Assembly (NCBI RefSeq): GCF_900128895.1
Contig: NZ_FSQW01000001.1
Coordinates: forward strand, 1-64,000
Direction: 5' to 3'
Origin: Parasphingorhabdus marina DSM 22363
Lineage (GTDB): Bacteria > Pseudomonadota > Alphaproteobacteria > Sphingomonadales > Sphingomonadaceae
DNA length: 64,000 bases
A program made the position numbers and the translations under genes. This document shows, piece after piece, positions 8,823 to 17,914 of this stretch. Position 1 is the first letter of the stretch, and each line of letters begins with the position of its first letter. The notes under the pieces are model-generated. The model saw only the letters and a list, made by a program, of their open reading frames with translations, ran no database searches and was not told the origin of the DNA.

Positions 8823-10269
8823 CACGGAGCTTCGCCGAAGCTGTTGGAACAGTTTTCAGTCGCAAGGCCCGGATCTTCCGGTCAACCGGAAAACTGTGAC
8901 CGGTCTTGTCCCACTCCAGCGGTGCACCGTGAAGGCTTTTGACATACTGGATGATGGCACGCCTGGCGGCCAGAATGTTCACCCAGTTGGCGACCACTGT
9001 CCGCGGTATAGCATAAAGGGCCTCGGAAAAACCGTATACGCGGTAGACAAACCAGGATTTGAACGCCAGGCGCCACGCCAGGAAAAAAGCATTGCACAGC
9101 AGGAGGATCACCAGTGCATCGGAAAGCGGCCGGGGGGAATGGAAACCAGCCAGCTTTGCGAGTTCCAACAGGCCGGTCAACACTACCGCGACATAGGCCA
9201 CGGCGATCACCAGTGCGGCAAAACAAGCCTTGCGGTCACGCCATCGCATCCAGTTTTCGCGCCAGCAATTCTTCCAGCCCATCCGGTCCCAGCCGGACAG
9301 GGCAATGCCGGTAATCCAGCGGCTTTTCTGGCGGACAGCAGCTTCCATGTTGTCCGGGAAAAATTCCTGGGTTGCGACCAGCTCGCCCTGTCGGTCGGAC
9401 AATCGCGCAAAAATGCCTCTCGCCTCGCCGGCCGTCAGATTGAGCCCGAGCTCGTAATCCTCGGTCAGGCTCGCCGCGTCAAATGGCTTGCTGTCCGTCC
9501 GGGATGCCATCCTGCCGAGAGCATCACGCGAAAAAGCGCTGCCCACCCCGGCGGAAGGCAGCGAGACACCCAGCGCTTCCCTGAGCACCATCTGCTTGCC
9601 GTGCAGCTCGGCAAACTCGTCACCATAATGCCCCGCAATCCACCGCGAATTCTCGGCCCGGCGCGGGATAACCGGCAGCTGCACAAGCGAAGCCCGGCTC
9701 GAGAGGTGATCAAACAGGTCCAGTGCCCCAGGGTGAACCAGATCCTCCGCATCCTGCAATACAATCGCCTTGTACCGCATGGATTCCGCGATCTCGTCCG
9801 CACACATGGCCTGCCACAAACGGTTCAGGCAATCGGCCTTGGACGTCGGGCCGTCACGGGCACAGATGACCAGGCGAACCTTGTCACAACCCCCGGCCGC
9901 CCGGGCGGCCGCGGCGACCGTCTCCGGATCATTGGGATAACAACCGACATAGATCCGGTAATCGGGATATTGCCATTGCTCCCGGCAACGCGCGATCATC
10001 GCGCCGATAACCGGTGCTTCCTGCCAGGCTGGCACAAACACGGCCAGCGCACCTCGCGGATTTTCGCCGTCTTCCGGCACCAGCTCCTCGACTGTGGTCC
10101 GCGGGTACCGCAAGTGGATCAGGAGCTTCCGTTTCAGGACATGCCCAATCCACAAGCCGTCAAACGCGGCATCATCCACCGCCCCGATCAGGAAACAGAG
10201 GCTCGCAAACAACAGCAGTTCTCGCTGCAGCAGTTCCAGAACCGGAAAAAAATACGCAACCACAACCAA
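8815..10269 (-). CDS. NfrB-like family 2 glycosyltransferase, membrane-bound
   Basis: A 484-residue inner-membrane glycosyltransferase related to phage N4 adsorption protein NfrB. There is an N-terminal membrane segment (about 10-30), the GT-A core with AVFVPAWQE near 76-84, a DxD-like DAED at 173-176, TED at 269-271 and QKSRW at 314-318, then C-terminal membrane helices (about 340-410). E. coli NfrB is longer and carries a C-terminal MshEN c-di-GMP-binding domain, which this protein lacks. It overlaps the NfrA-like gene. The start is uncertain: the codon at 10269 is TTG and no ATG lies nearby. It probably polymerises or secretes a surface glycan. Confidence 0.8.
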   Translation of the reverse strand: MVVVAYFFPVLELLQRELLLFASLCFLIGAVDDAAFDGLWIGHVLKRKLLIHLRYPRTTVEELVPEDGENPRGALAVFVPAWQEAPVIGAMIARCREQWQYPDYRIYVGCYPNDPETVAAAARAAGGCDKVRLVICARDGPTSKADCLNRLWQAMCADEIAESMRYKAIVLQDAEDLVHPGALDLFDHLSSRASLVQLPVIPRRAENSRWIAGHYGDEFAELHGKQMVLREALGVSLPSAGVGSAFSRDALGRMASRTDSKPFDAASLTEDYELGLNLTAGEARGIFARLSDRQGELVATQEFFPDNMEAAVRQKSRWITGIALSGWDRMGWKNCWRENWMRWRDRKACFAALVIAVAYVAVVLTGLLELAKLAGFHSPRPLSDALVILLLCNAFFLAWRLAFKSWFVYRVYGFSEALYAIPRTVVANWVNILAARRAIIQYVKSLHGAPLEWDKTGHSFPVDRKIRALRLKTVPTASAKLRDG

Positions 10270-10645
10270 ACAAGCCCCCCGGCGAAACCAGACCGGATTC
10301 CGGGCTGTTCGCCTTACTCAATCATTCCTGGGTCGCTTGTTCATGCGATAACAGGAGCTGGCTCTGGTCCAGTTCCGATCATCCATCCGGCCTCCCACAA
10401 TATCTCAACACGGGGCCGGTCGCCTGTCTGCACGACTTGTAAATATCAGTCATGCCAGTGCCTCTGGCAGCCCTTGCAATATGCTTTTGTCAGCAATTTG
10501 TAAACACAGGCCCGGTTCCCGCCACCATCGCCGGTCGTCAAAACCCCCTTCCATCATGGGCAAATTGCAGGGTTTTCGCGAAACGAGGCTGGACTCCCCG
10601 TCACGTTCAGGCCATCACCTCAAAAAAAGCAGTTCAGGAGAAGAT
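10270..10645. other. 376-bp divergent intergenic region
   Basis: It separates the NfrB-like gene (minus) and the MFS gene (plus) and must hold both promoters. I see no convincing gene, RNA or strong dyad in it. The open frames crossing it are extensions of shadow frames. Confidence 0.5.
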
Positions 10646-12070
10646 ATGAGTGCATCCCAGGCAGGAGCCGCGCCGCTCACCAACACCGGCAAGGCTTTCG
10701 GAACGAGCGGCTATCGCAATTATGTCCTGCTGTCGCTGACACTGCTTTACACGCTGAATTTCATCGACCGGGTGCTGATTCAGATTTTGGCCCAGCCGAT
10801 CATCGAGGAATTCCGGCTGGAAGACTGGCAATTCGGTTTGCTGTCCGGCTTTGGCTTTGCCTTCATGTATACTCTGATGGGCATTCCGATTGCCCGGCTC
10901 TCGGAGAAGAGAAACCGCGTCCGGATCATCGCTTTCAGCGTCATACTCTGGTCGGTCATGACCGCTCTGTGCGGTTTTGCCGAAGGATTTCTGTCGCTTC
11001 TGATCTTCCGGATCGGGGTCGGGATCGGGGAAGCCGGCCTGACACCACCGGCCAATTCCATTATCGCCGACTATTTCCCGCCACGCAGCCGCGCCCGGGC
11101 GCTGGCGACCTATACGCTCGGCATCACGCTCGGCGGGGTTCTTGCGGCCGCCTTTGGCGGACCGATTGCCCAGGCCTTTTCCTGGCGGACAGCATTTATC
11201 GTACTGGGTTTGCCGGGCGTAATCATCGGGCTGATATTCCTGTTCACCGTCAAGGAACCGCCGCGCGGATATTCCGATCCGGTGGACACCAAGAAGGTCG
11301 ATGCGCTGGGTCTCAAGGAAACCCTCGCGGAACTGGGTGCCAAGAGAACATTCTGGCTGAACATGGCCGCTGCGGCGCTGGTGGCTTTCGTCGGATATGG
11401 TATCGCCAGTTTTCAGGTGGCCTATTTCCAGCGCGCTTTTGAAATGCCGCTGGCCGAAGTTGCACTATTCATTTCGGTCCCGCTCGGACTGGCAGCATCT
11501 GCCGGTGCTTTCCTCGCCGGCTATCTGACCGAAAAACTGAGCGTCAAACATGAAAATGCGGTGGCGTTGATACCGGGCTGGGGGCTGATCATCAGTGTCC
11601 CCTTTTACTGGTTCGGGTTCGCCACCTCCAATGTGCCGCTCGCCATCGGCCTGCTGCTCATCGGCGCGGTTTTGCACTACACCTATCTGGGCGCGCAATA
11701 TACGCTGTGCCAGGGCGTGGCGAGTGCCCAGTCGCGGGCCACAGCTGTCGCCTTCTTCCTGTTCGCGGTCAATCTGATCGGTTACGGCCTCGGGCCTCTG
11801 GGTGTCGGGATTCTGAGCGATATCTTCATGAACATGAACCTCTCTGGTTCCTCTTTTGGTGCGGAGCTGACGACAGACATGTGCAAGGGCAGACCGGACG
11901 AAATCATTGCAGCCCTTGGCGCCGCCAAAGCGCAGGCTTGCATCGATGCCAGCGCCGCCGGGCTACGCTATTCGATCATGGTTGTGGCAAGCCTGATGGC
12001 AGTTTCCGGACTGCTTTATCTGATGTGCTGCAAGACACTGCAATCCGATCTTGTCGCAAAAATGAAATAA
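10646..12070 (+). CDS. MFS transporter
   Basis: A 474-residue major facilitator superfamily permease with about twelve membrane helices. The loop-2 motif region [16 protein letters not shown] and the motif [20 protein letters not shown] are typical of the spinster-like / aromatic-acid H+ symporter group that is abundant in sphingomonads. The ATG at 10646 has AGGAG seven bases upstream and replaces a longer frame starting further left. The thioesterase gene follows seven bases after the stop, which suggests an operon. The substrate is unknown; an organic acid or acyl compound would fit the neighbours. Confidence 0.9.
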   Translation: MSASQAGAAPLTNTGKAFGTSGYRNYVLLSLTLLYTLNFIDRVLIQILAQPIIEEFRLEDWQFGLLSGFGFAFMYTLMGIPIARLSEKRNRVRIIAFSVILWSVMTALCGFAEGFLSLLIFRIGVGIGEAGLTPPANSIIADYFPPRSRARALATYTLGITLGGVLAAAFGGPIAQAFSWRTAFIVLGLPGVIIGLIFLFTVKEPPRGYSDPVDTKKVDALGLKETLAELGAKRTFWLNMAAAALVAFVGYGIASFQVAYFQRAFEMPLAEVALFISVPLGLAASAGAFLAGYLTEKLSVKHENAVALIPGWGLIISVPFYWFGFATSNVPLAIGLLLIGAVLHYTYLGAQYTLCQGVASAQSRATAVAFFLFAVNLIGYGLGPLGVGILSDIFMNMNLSGSSFGAELTTDMCKGRPDEIIAALGAAKAQACIDASAAGLRYSIMVVASLMAVSGLLYLMCCKTLQSDLVAKMK

Positions 12071-12076
12071 GACATC

Positions 12077-12511
12077 ATGGCACGACCCGAATCATGGCAG
12101 CTTGATCCTGCCAGTTATCCCGTATCGCTCGTCACCCAGACCCGGTTTCAGGATATCGATCCCAACCGGCATCTCAACAATGTCGCCTTTGCGACCATGT
12201 TTGAAAATGCGCGGGTGCGATTTAACCGGGCGCTGCGCCCCTGGGCCGACCGGCCGAAAAACGAGCGCAGCATGGTCGCGGCCGTGACGATCAACTATCT
12301 GCGCGAAGGATCCTATCCCGATGATGTCGAGATTGCGTCAGGAGTCAGCAAAATTGGTACGTCCAGCTATGTCATCGCCCAGGCAATGTTCCAGCATGGT
12401 CACTGTATCGCAACCTGCGATTCCGTAATCGTGTGCCGCACCGATGGCGAAGGCAAACCTCTCCGGCAGGCGGTGGTTGAAGAGCTGGAAAAAATGCGGA
12501 CGAAGAACTAG
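12077..12511 (+). CDS. Acyl-CoA thioesterase (4HBT hotdog fold)
   Basis: A 144-residue single hotdog-domain protein. The motif RFQDIDPNRHLNN (residues 23-35) has the aspartate and HxNN arrangement of 4-hydroxybenzoyl-CoA / YbgC-type thioesterases. It would hydrolyse an acyl-CoA in the cytosol. It sits directly behind the MFS gene and converges, with a four-base overlap, on an enoyl-CoA hydratase. This fits a small acyl-CoA catabolic group. Substrate specificity cannot be assigned. Confidence 0.88.
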   Translation: MARPESWQLDPASYPVSLVTQTRFQDIDPNRHLNNVAFATMFENARVRFNRALRPWADRPKNERSMVAAVTINYLREGSYPDDVEIASGVSKIGTSSYVIAQAMFQHGHCIATCDSVIVCRTDGEGKPLRQAVVEELEKMRTKN

Positions 12512-13332
12512 TCGGAAAAATTCGGGGCGCGCTTCTGCATGAACGCCATGACGGCTTCGACCTGGTTGGGAGTCCGGCTGACCTTGTCCTGTTCAACCGA
12601 TTCCATCATCAGGATTTCGTCTTCATTCATGTCCGGCAGCTGATTGATCAGCTTCTTCGCCGCCTGAACCGCCTGCGGGTGCTTGCCGGCAATTTCGGTT
12701 GCGATTTCCATTGCCCGGGCGTGAGGGTCGTCGGAAAGATGTGTGACAAATCCCAGCTCCTTGCCTTCCTCACCCGTGAAAATGCGGTTGGTATAGGTCA
12801 GCTCCCGCAGGATATCGTCGCGCACGAAACTGCGCCATGTGGTGAAGCTGCCCATGTCCGGGATCAGCCCCCAGCGCATTTCCATGATCGACATTTTGGC
12901 ATCGGGTGCCACCACGCGAATGTCGGCCGCACTGGCAAATTGCAGTCCGCCGCCAACACACGGACCATGGATCGCGGCGATCACCGGGGCCTTCAGGCGC
13001 CGCCAAAGCAGGACAATATGCTGAAATTTGTTGGCATTGCCGAACGTCCGTTCGGCCAGCGTGTGGGAGAGCGGTGTCTTGTCCCCGTCATTCGCCGCTT
13101 TTGTCGCCGCAGCCGCCGATGCCGCGAAACTGCCCATGTCCAGCCCGGCACAGAAAGCCTTGCCCTCGCCCGACAGGACGATCGCGCGAATGCCGTCCAT
13201 GGCCGCCAGTTTCTCACCGGCTTCGACGATCCCGTCCATCTGCTCGGCATCCAGCGCGTTCATCTTTTCCGGGCGGTTGAACCGGACATCGGCAATATGA
13301 TTTTCAACCGAAATAGTGACACGTTCTGACAT
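12508..13332 (-). CDS. Enoyl-CoA hydratase/isomerase family protein (crotonase)
   Basis: A 274-residue crotonase-fold protein. The oxyanion-hole segments are AFCAGLDMG near residue 67 and HGPCVGGGLQFASAADIRV near 125. The following SIMEMRWGLIPDMG has glutamate and aspartate at positions used catalytically in the family. It probably acts on an unsaturated acyl-CoA. The ATG at 13332 is preferred over the one at 13353 because AAGGAG lies six bases before it. A type C palindromic repeat lies just upstream. The exact reaction (hydratase, isomerase or dehalogenase) is open. Confidence 0.88.
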   Translation of the reverse strand: MSERVTISVENHIADVRFNRPEKMNALDAEQMDGIVEAGEKLAAMDGIRAIVLSGEGKAFCAGLDMGSFAASAAAATKAANDGDKTPLSHTLAERTFGNANKFQHIVLLWRRLKAPVIAAIHGPCVGGGLQFASAADIRVVAPDAKMSIMEMRWGLIPDMGSFTTWRSFVRDDILRELTYTNRIFTGEEGKELGFVTHLSDDPHARAMEIATEIAGKHPQAVQAAKKLINQLPDMNEDEILMMESVEQDKVSRTPNQVEAVMAFMQKRAPNFSD

Positions 13333-13348
13333 CCTATACTCCTTGTTC

Positions 13349-13435
13349 GTCACCCCAGCGCAGGCTGGGGTCCCGGGCCTCTGGCCGCTATCCTGGTTTC
13401 AACATGCCTGAGATCCCAGCCTCCGCTGGGATGAC
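13349..13435. repeat. REP-like palindromic element, type C copy 1
   Basis: Outer arms 13349-13372 and 13410-13435 are imperfect reverse complements built on GTCACCCCAGC / GCTGGGATGAC, and each arm is itself a small hairpin (CCCCAGC ... GCTGGGG). A closely related copy is at 49135-49207. It fills the gap between the crotonase start and the stop of the next minus-strand gene. Confidence 0.8.
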
Positions 13436-13436
13436 A

Positions 13437-14066
13437 TCATGCTGATTCTTGACCCTGTTTAATCGCCCAATTAACCAGCGGCAACTGGTCATTGCCAAAA
13501 TACATCCGCTCGCCGTCACCGAACGGAACGAAAATGCTGGGGGAACCATAGGACCCGCGGGCAATGGCTTCTTCGGTATTCGCGCGCAACCGGTCCTTGA
13601 CCGCCTGGTCCTGGGTCCGGGCCACCAGTGCCGCGCCATCCATGCCGATTTCGTCGGCAATGGCTGCCAGGACTGCCGGATCGTCAAGATTGCGCTGGTC
13701 AGTATAATAGGCGTTGAAGGCGGCCGTCGCGAACTGGTGCAGTGCGGCCTGATCCTCTTCCAGCGCGCAGCAGACCCGCATCGCATGGACCGATTTCACC
13801 GGGTGATGTTCGCTGGGAAAATTCATCGGCACACCGGCCAGCGCAGCCCAGTCTTTCAGCACCCGGAAGCTGTGGACAGACTTGCGGTGATCGGGATTTT
13901 CCCGTGCGGCATAGACCGTCTGGTTGACCGCATTGAACACGCCGCCGACGAGGAACGGTTTCCAGATGATCTCCGATCCGGTTTCGCGGATGATCGGCTG
14001 GATATTGTGGAACGCGACGCAGGTCCAGGGGCTCGAAAGATCGAAATAGAATTCTACAGTGGTCAT
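13437..14066 (-). CDS. 2-hydroxychromene-2-carboxylate isomerase-like (DsbA/GST-kappa fold)
   Basis: A 209-residue thioredoxin-fold protein of the HCCA isomerase / DsbA family. The N-terminal YFDLSSPW (about 7-14) is the family's active-site region, with serine in place of the DsbA CxxC. The C-terminal GSYGSPSIFV near 170 is the conserved cis-Pro segment. HCCA isomerases act with glutathione in aromatic ring degradation. Its start overlaps the stop of the glutathione S-transferase by one base (TAATG), so both are co-translated and a glutathione-dependent conversion is likely. The substrate is unknown. Confidence 0.87.
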   Translation of the reverse strand: MTTVEFYFDLSSPWTCVAFHNIQPIIRETGSEIIWKPFLVGGVFNAVNQTVYAARENPDHRKSVHSFRVLKDWAALAGVPMNFPSEHHPVKSVHAMRVCCALEEDQAALHQFATAAFNAYYTDQRNLDDPAVLAAIADEIGMDGAALVARTQDQAVKDRLRANTEEAIARGSYGSPSIFVPFGDGERMYFGNDQLPLVNWAIKQGQESA

Positions 14067-14758
14067 TACGCGTCCTTTATCCCGAACAACACCTTGCGCG
14101 TCTGCTCGTCATTTTGCGGATTGCGATTGATCTTGTCACGGCCAACGGCCATCCCCCGGCGCAGACCTTCGCGCTGTTTCAGCTCTTCATACCAGCGCTG
14201 CACCGCCGGAAAATCGGCGAGATCAATTTCCTGGCGCTTGTAGGTCTGTACCCACGGGAAACAGGCCATGTCGGCGATGCTGTAGGTTGCGCCGGCCAGA
14301 TAGTCATGATCCGCCAGCCTGCGGTCCATCACGCCGAACAGACGCAGGACCTCATTGCGATAGCGTTCGGTCGCATAGGCTATGCGCTCGGGGGCATAGA
14401 GTTTGAAATGGCCATGTTGCCCCATCATCGGCCCGAGACCACCCATCTGCCACATCAGCCATTCGGTAGTGGCCGTCCGGCCGCGCAGGTCCGCGGGCAG
14501 AAACTGGCCGGTCTTTTCCGCGAGGTAGAGCAGGATGGCGCCTGTCTCGAACACGCTGACCGGATCGCTGCCGCCGACGGGCTCATGATCGACAATGGCA
14601 GGAATCCGGTTGTTCGGGCTGATGGCGAGAAAATCCGGCTCGAATTGCTCGCCGGCACCGATATTCACCCAGTTGAGGCGATAATCGAGGCCACACTCCT
14701 CCAGCATGACAGAAATTTTCCAGCCATTGGGCGTCGGGGCAAAACACAGGTCAATCAT
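14066..14758 (-). CDS. Glutathione S-transferase family protein
   Basis: A 230-residue cytosolic GST. The N-terminal thioredoxin-like domain has PTPNGWKISVMLEE and the glutathione-binding NNRIPAIVDHE, with SVFETGAILLYLAEKTG near residue 70. An all-helical C-terminal domain follows. It resembles the nu-class / YghU-YfcG group by the PNGWK motif. ATG at 14758 gives the family-typical N-terminus. A TTG at 14797 could add thirteen residues. It is coupled to the HCCA-isomerase-like gene. Confidence 0.9.
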   Translation of the reverse strand: MIDLCFAPTPNGWKISVMLEECGLDYRLNWVNIGAGEQFEPDFLAISPNNRIPAIVDHEPVGGSDPVSVFETGAILLYLAEKTGQFLPADLRGRTATTEWLMWQMGGLGPMMGQHGHFKLYAPERIAYATERYRNEVLRLFGVMDRRLADHDYLAGATYSIADMACFPWVQTYKRQEIDLADFPAVQRWYEELKQREGLRRGMAVGRDKINRNPQNDEQTRKVLFGIKDA

Positions 14759-14892
14759 AGAAACCGGCTTATCCTTATCATGCACATATTCAATCAAGGT
14801 CCGTCGATTTGTTGTGCTAGATCAATGACGGGATCTCCTTGTTATGGGAGGAAGAGGCAACAGGCAAGCGAACACAAAGGAGGAATTGTTCC

Positions 14893-15711
14893 ATGGCCAA
14901 AAAGATACTGATTGCAACCGACCTGACCGCCCGCGGTGACCGACCGATTGACCGGGCACACAAACTCGCCAGGGCGTGGAATGCCGAACGCACGATCGTG
15001 TTTGTCGACGCCGGGAAAAAACCGGTGGAGGAAAAACAGGTGCGCAAATTGCTGGATCGCAATTATGGCGATGATGCGAAGGAGTGCACGCTGGTGATCG
15101 GGAAAGGCAAGGCCCCGAAGGTCATTGCTGAAACTGCCGAGCGGCTGGGCAGCGACTTGATCGTTGTCGGCGCTGCGCGGCACAACAACCTGTCGGATTT
15201 CTTTCTGGGTACCGCCGTCAATCATCTGGTGCATCATGCTTCGGCGCCGGTGCTGATCGTGAAGGAACGCCCGCACGTCAACTACCGCAGCATCCTGGTA
15301 GCCACCGATTTTTCCGACTTTTCGGCTCATGCCCTGCGCAAGGCGCTCGAGTTGTGGCCGGATGCGCAGATCCACCTCGCCCACGCCTTTCACGTTGCCT
15401 ATGAGGCCTGGCTGCGGTCTGACGGGGTTGCCGAGGAAATGCGCGTAGATGCGCAAAAAGAGTTCGACCAGTTCATGGACAGTCTCGTCCTCGATCCCCG
15501 CGATGCCGACCGCATCACCACCCATCTCGTCGAAGGCAGTCTGCATCAGTCCATCTATGAGATGCTCGACGGCGGTGATGTGGACCTGCTCGTCTTGGGC
15601 ACCCATGGCCGGGGCGGGTTTGTCCACGCCACCATTGGCAGCCGCGCCAGCGAAATGCTCGGCTGGTCCCCGGTGGATGTGCTGATGGTGCGCAAACCGG
15701 CCGGCAGCTAA
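14893..15711 (+). CDS. Universal stress protein, tandem UspA domains
   Basis: A 272-residue protein with two UspA domains (about 1-135 and 138-272). The second domain keeps the ATP-binding pattern GTHGRGGFVHATIGSRASE. The first has VVGAARHNNLSDFFLGT, a weaker version. The ATG at 14893 follows GGAGG by eight bases and replaces longer frames. It converges with a four-base overlap on the MFS gene at 15708. It is cytosolic, with a stress or nucleotide-sensing role known only for the family. Confidence 0.92.
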   Translation: MAKKILIATDLTARGDRPIDRAHKLARAWNAERTIVFVDAGKKPVEEKQVRKLLDRNYGDDAKECTLVIGKGKAPKVIAETAERLGSDLIVVGAARHNNLSDFFLGTAVNHLVHHASAPVLIVKERPHVNYRSILVATDFSDFSAHALRKALELWPDAQIHLAHAFHVAYEAWLRSDGVAEEMRVDAQKEFDQFMDSLVLDPRDADRITTHLVEGSLHQSIYEMLDGGDVDLLVLGTHGRGGFVHATIGSRASEMLGWSPVDVLMVRKPAGS

Positions 15712-17012
15712 GCGTCGGCCACCCAGTCTTTGCGCAAGGGTCTTGCCGCCAGCGCCATCAGCAGGGCGGCGAGACCATAGAGCGCGAGCGCATAGAGCAT
15801 CGAATAGCGCAAGGCTTCGTCGCCATAGATCGGCGCCAGCTGATCCGACAGCGCGCCCAGCAGATATATGCCGCCGCCCAGTCCGAGCAGATTGTTGATC
15901 AGCAGGAACAGGGCCGAGGCAGTGGCGCGCGATTCCGGCGTGACCAGATGCTGGATGGCGGAGAGCACCGGACCCAGCCAGACATAGGCGAGTGCCTGCG
16001 GAATCAGGAACAGGACGAATGCCAGCGTCACGCTCCCGGACATGATCCCTCCGGCGAACAGGGGAATGGCAAGCAGAAACGCGATCGCGGGTACCAGCGC
16101 ATAGGCCGCCTTGTCCCGCGTGCCCATCCAGTCTCCCAGCCAGCCACCGGCCAGCACGCCGATAACGCCGCCAGTCAGCAGCACGCCGCCGAAAAACTGT
16201 GACGTTTCAACCAGCGACAATCCGAAACTGCGCTGAAGCAGGCTGGGAAGCCAGAACCCGATGCCATAGCCGAGCATCGAGCTGGAGGCGGCACCGAAAG
16301 CAAGAAACCAGAAGGATTTTTTTCGGGCCAATAACCCGACAATCTTGGAGAACGGAACCCTTTCGGGGGCTGGGTCTGTGGCGACGGGATCGGTTGCGGT
16401 CAGGTCGGCGGGGGATGGTGCGGATTTCCTGTCACGGACCAGAAATTTGAACAGGGGAGCGATCAGGACACCGGCAAGGCCGACCACGAAAAACGCCACC
16501 CGCCAGTCGACCGTCGCCGCGATATAGCCGCCTGCAAGCACGCCGAGAGCCGATCCGAGCGGAATGCCGAGCGAGTAAATCGACAGCGCCCGGGCCCGTT
16601 TTTCGCTCGGGAAATATTCGGAGATCAGCGCATAGGACGGCGCGATGCCGCCGGCCTCGCCAATCCCCACACCGAGACGGGCGAGGAATATCTGCCAGAA
16701 ATTCTGGGCCATGCCGCAAATCGCCGTGAACCCGCTCCAGCAGACCAGCGAAATGGTGATCACCCAGCTTCGGCTGGTGCGATCTGCCAGCCAGGCGAGC
16801 GGCACCGCGAGCGTCGAGTAGAGAAGCGCAAAGGCGATGCCGCCCAGCAGTCCCATTTCGGTGTCGCTGAGTTCGAGATCGGCCTGAATGGGACCCGCCA
16901 GTATCGCCAGGATCTGCCGGTCGACAAAATTGAATATGTAAACCACCAGCAACATGCCGAGGACGACATTCGGCCTGCTGCGCGGCGTCGAGGCGAATGC
17001 GGGACGGGTCAT
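15708..17012 (-). CDS. MFS transporter
   Basis: A 434-residue twelve-helix major facilitator permease with [22 protein letters not shown], the same subgroup signature as the MFS protein at 10646. A charged cytoplasmic loop (RDRKSAPSPAD region, near residue 200) separates the two halves. It abuts an alpha/beta hydrolase gene: that gene's stop (17013-17015) is immediately followed by this start. A shared transcript is therefore likely, pairing import with hydrolysis of an ester or lactone. The substrate is unknown. Confidence 0.9.
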   Translation of the reverse strand: MTRPAFASTPRSRPNVVLGMLLVVYIFNFVDRQILAILAGPIQADLELSDTEMGLLGGIAFALLYSTLAVPLAWLADRTSRSWVITISLVCWSGFTAICGMAQNFWQIFLARLGVGIGEAGGIAPSYALISEYFPSEKRARALSIYSLGIPLGSALGVLAGGYIAATVDWRVAFFVVGLAGVLIAPLFKFLVRDRKSAPSPADLTATDPVATDPAPERVPFSKIVGLLARKKSFWFLAFGAASSSMLGYGIGFWLPSLLQRSFGLSLVETSQFFGGVLLTGGVIGVLAGGWLGDWMGTRDKAAYALVPAIAFLLAIPLFAGGIMSGSVTLAFVLFLIPQALAYVWLGPVLSAIQHLVTPESRATASALFLLINNLLGLGGGIYLLGALSDQLAPIYGDEALRYSMLYALALYGLAALLMALAARPLRKDWVADA

Positions 17013-17885
17013 TCAGGCGGCATGCCGGTTCAGAAAGTCCCGGATTGCAGACAGCGCCTCCGGCTCGTCGAGAATCGGGGCATGTCCGACATAAGGCACG
17101 TTCACGCGCCGAAACCATCCACTGTGCCGGGCTTCCATCTGGGCAGCGGTGTCGGCGGGCAAGATGTCGGAAATGCCGCCGCGGAGAAGCAAAATGGGGA
17201 GGTCCGCGAGCATATCCCACATCGGCCACAGGTCCGGCGGCACCGTCGCCGGCTGGTCGCCTTCCATGCTGCTGGCTATGCCCGGATCATAAGCGGGACG
17301 GACGGTCCCGTTTTCTTCGACACAGGTCCGGCGGGCGAATTCCATCCAGTCGCTGTCCCCAAAGTCAGGAAATGCCGGCCTGTGCACGTCCCGACAGGCC
17401 GCCGCCGCGTCTTCCCAGCTGGCGAGCGGTTCGGCCTGGCCGACATAGGACTGGATCCGCGCAATACCCGCCGGGTCTACCTCCGGACCGATATCATTGA
17501 TGATGATCGCCGGAACACGGTCCGGCTGCATGGCTCCCATGATCATCGCCATCAGGCCGCCCATCGAGGTGCCAATGGCCGTCACCTTGTCTATCCCCAG
17601 TCCATCGAGCAGCGCGAACATGTCGGCGACATAGACCTCCGGCAGATAGTGGACCGGGTCCGGGTCATGGTCCGACCGGCCCCGGCCCCGCTGATCCACC
17701 GAGATCACGCGATAATCGGCATCCAGTCCGGCAATCAAGGGCTCGAAATCGGCGCTGTTCCGGGTCAGCCCGTGCATCATCAGCAAGGTCGGGCCATCAC
17801 CCGGATAATCCCGCGCAAAAAGCTGAAGCCGGTCATCCGCACTGCGGTAGAAATGTTCGGACCACGGTCGTCCGGAATGTGCCAT
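17013..17885 (-). CDS. Alpha/beta hydrolase
   Basis: A 290-residue cytosolic alpha/beta-hydrolase fold enzyme. The nucleophile elbow is GTSMGG with Ser107. The oxyanion region is MMHGLTRNSADF (37-48). DQRGRGRSD (64-72) is the conserved turn, and a C-terminal histidine is in YVGHAPILDEPE. It is probably an ester, lactone or C-C bond hydrolase. It lies upstream of, and directly abuts, an MFS gene, and downstream of the TonB receptor with a 29-bp gap, so receptor, hydrolase and permease may form one operon. Confidence 0.9.
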   Translation of the reverse strand: MAHSGRPWSEHFYRSADDRLQLFARDYPGDGPTLLMMHGLTRNSADFEPLIAGLDADYRVISVDQRGRGRSDHDPDPVHYLPEVYVADMFALLDGLGIDKVTAIGTSMGGLMAMIMGAMQPDRVPAIIINDIGPEVDPAGIARIQSYVGQAEPLASWEDAAAACRDVHRPAFPDFGDSDWMEFARRTCVEENGTVRPAYDPGIASSMEGDQPATVPPDLWPMWDMLADLPILLLRGGISDILPADTAAQMEARHSGWFRRVNVPYVGHAPILDEPEALSAIRDFLNRHAA

Positions 17886-17914
17886 GTCGGTCCTCCCGAT
17901 TGTTCAGACCGCGA

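Noticed and set aside
8584-10503. Plus-strand open frame of 639 codons over the NfrB-like gene
   Set aside because: The minus strand encodes a good glycosyltransferase with family motifs; the plus frame has no domain and low-complexity composition.
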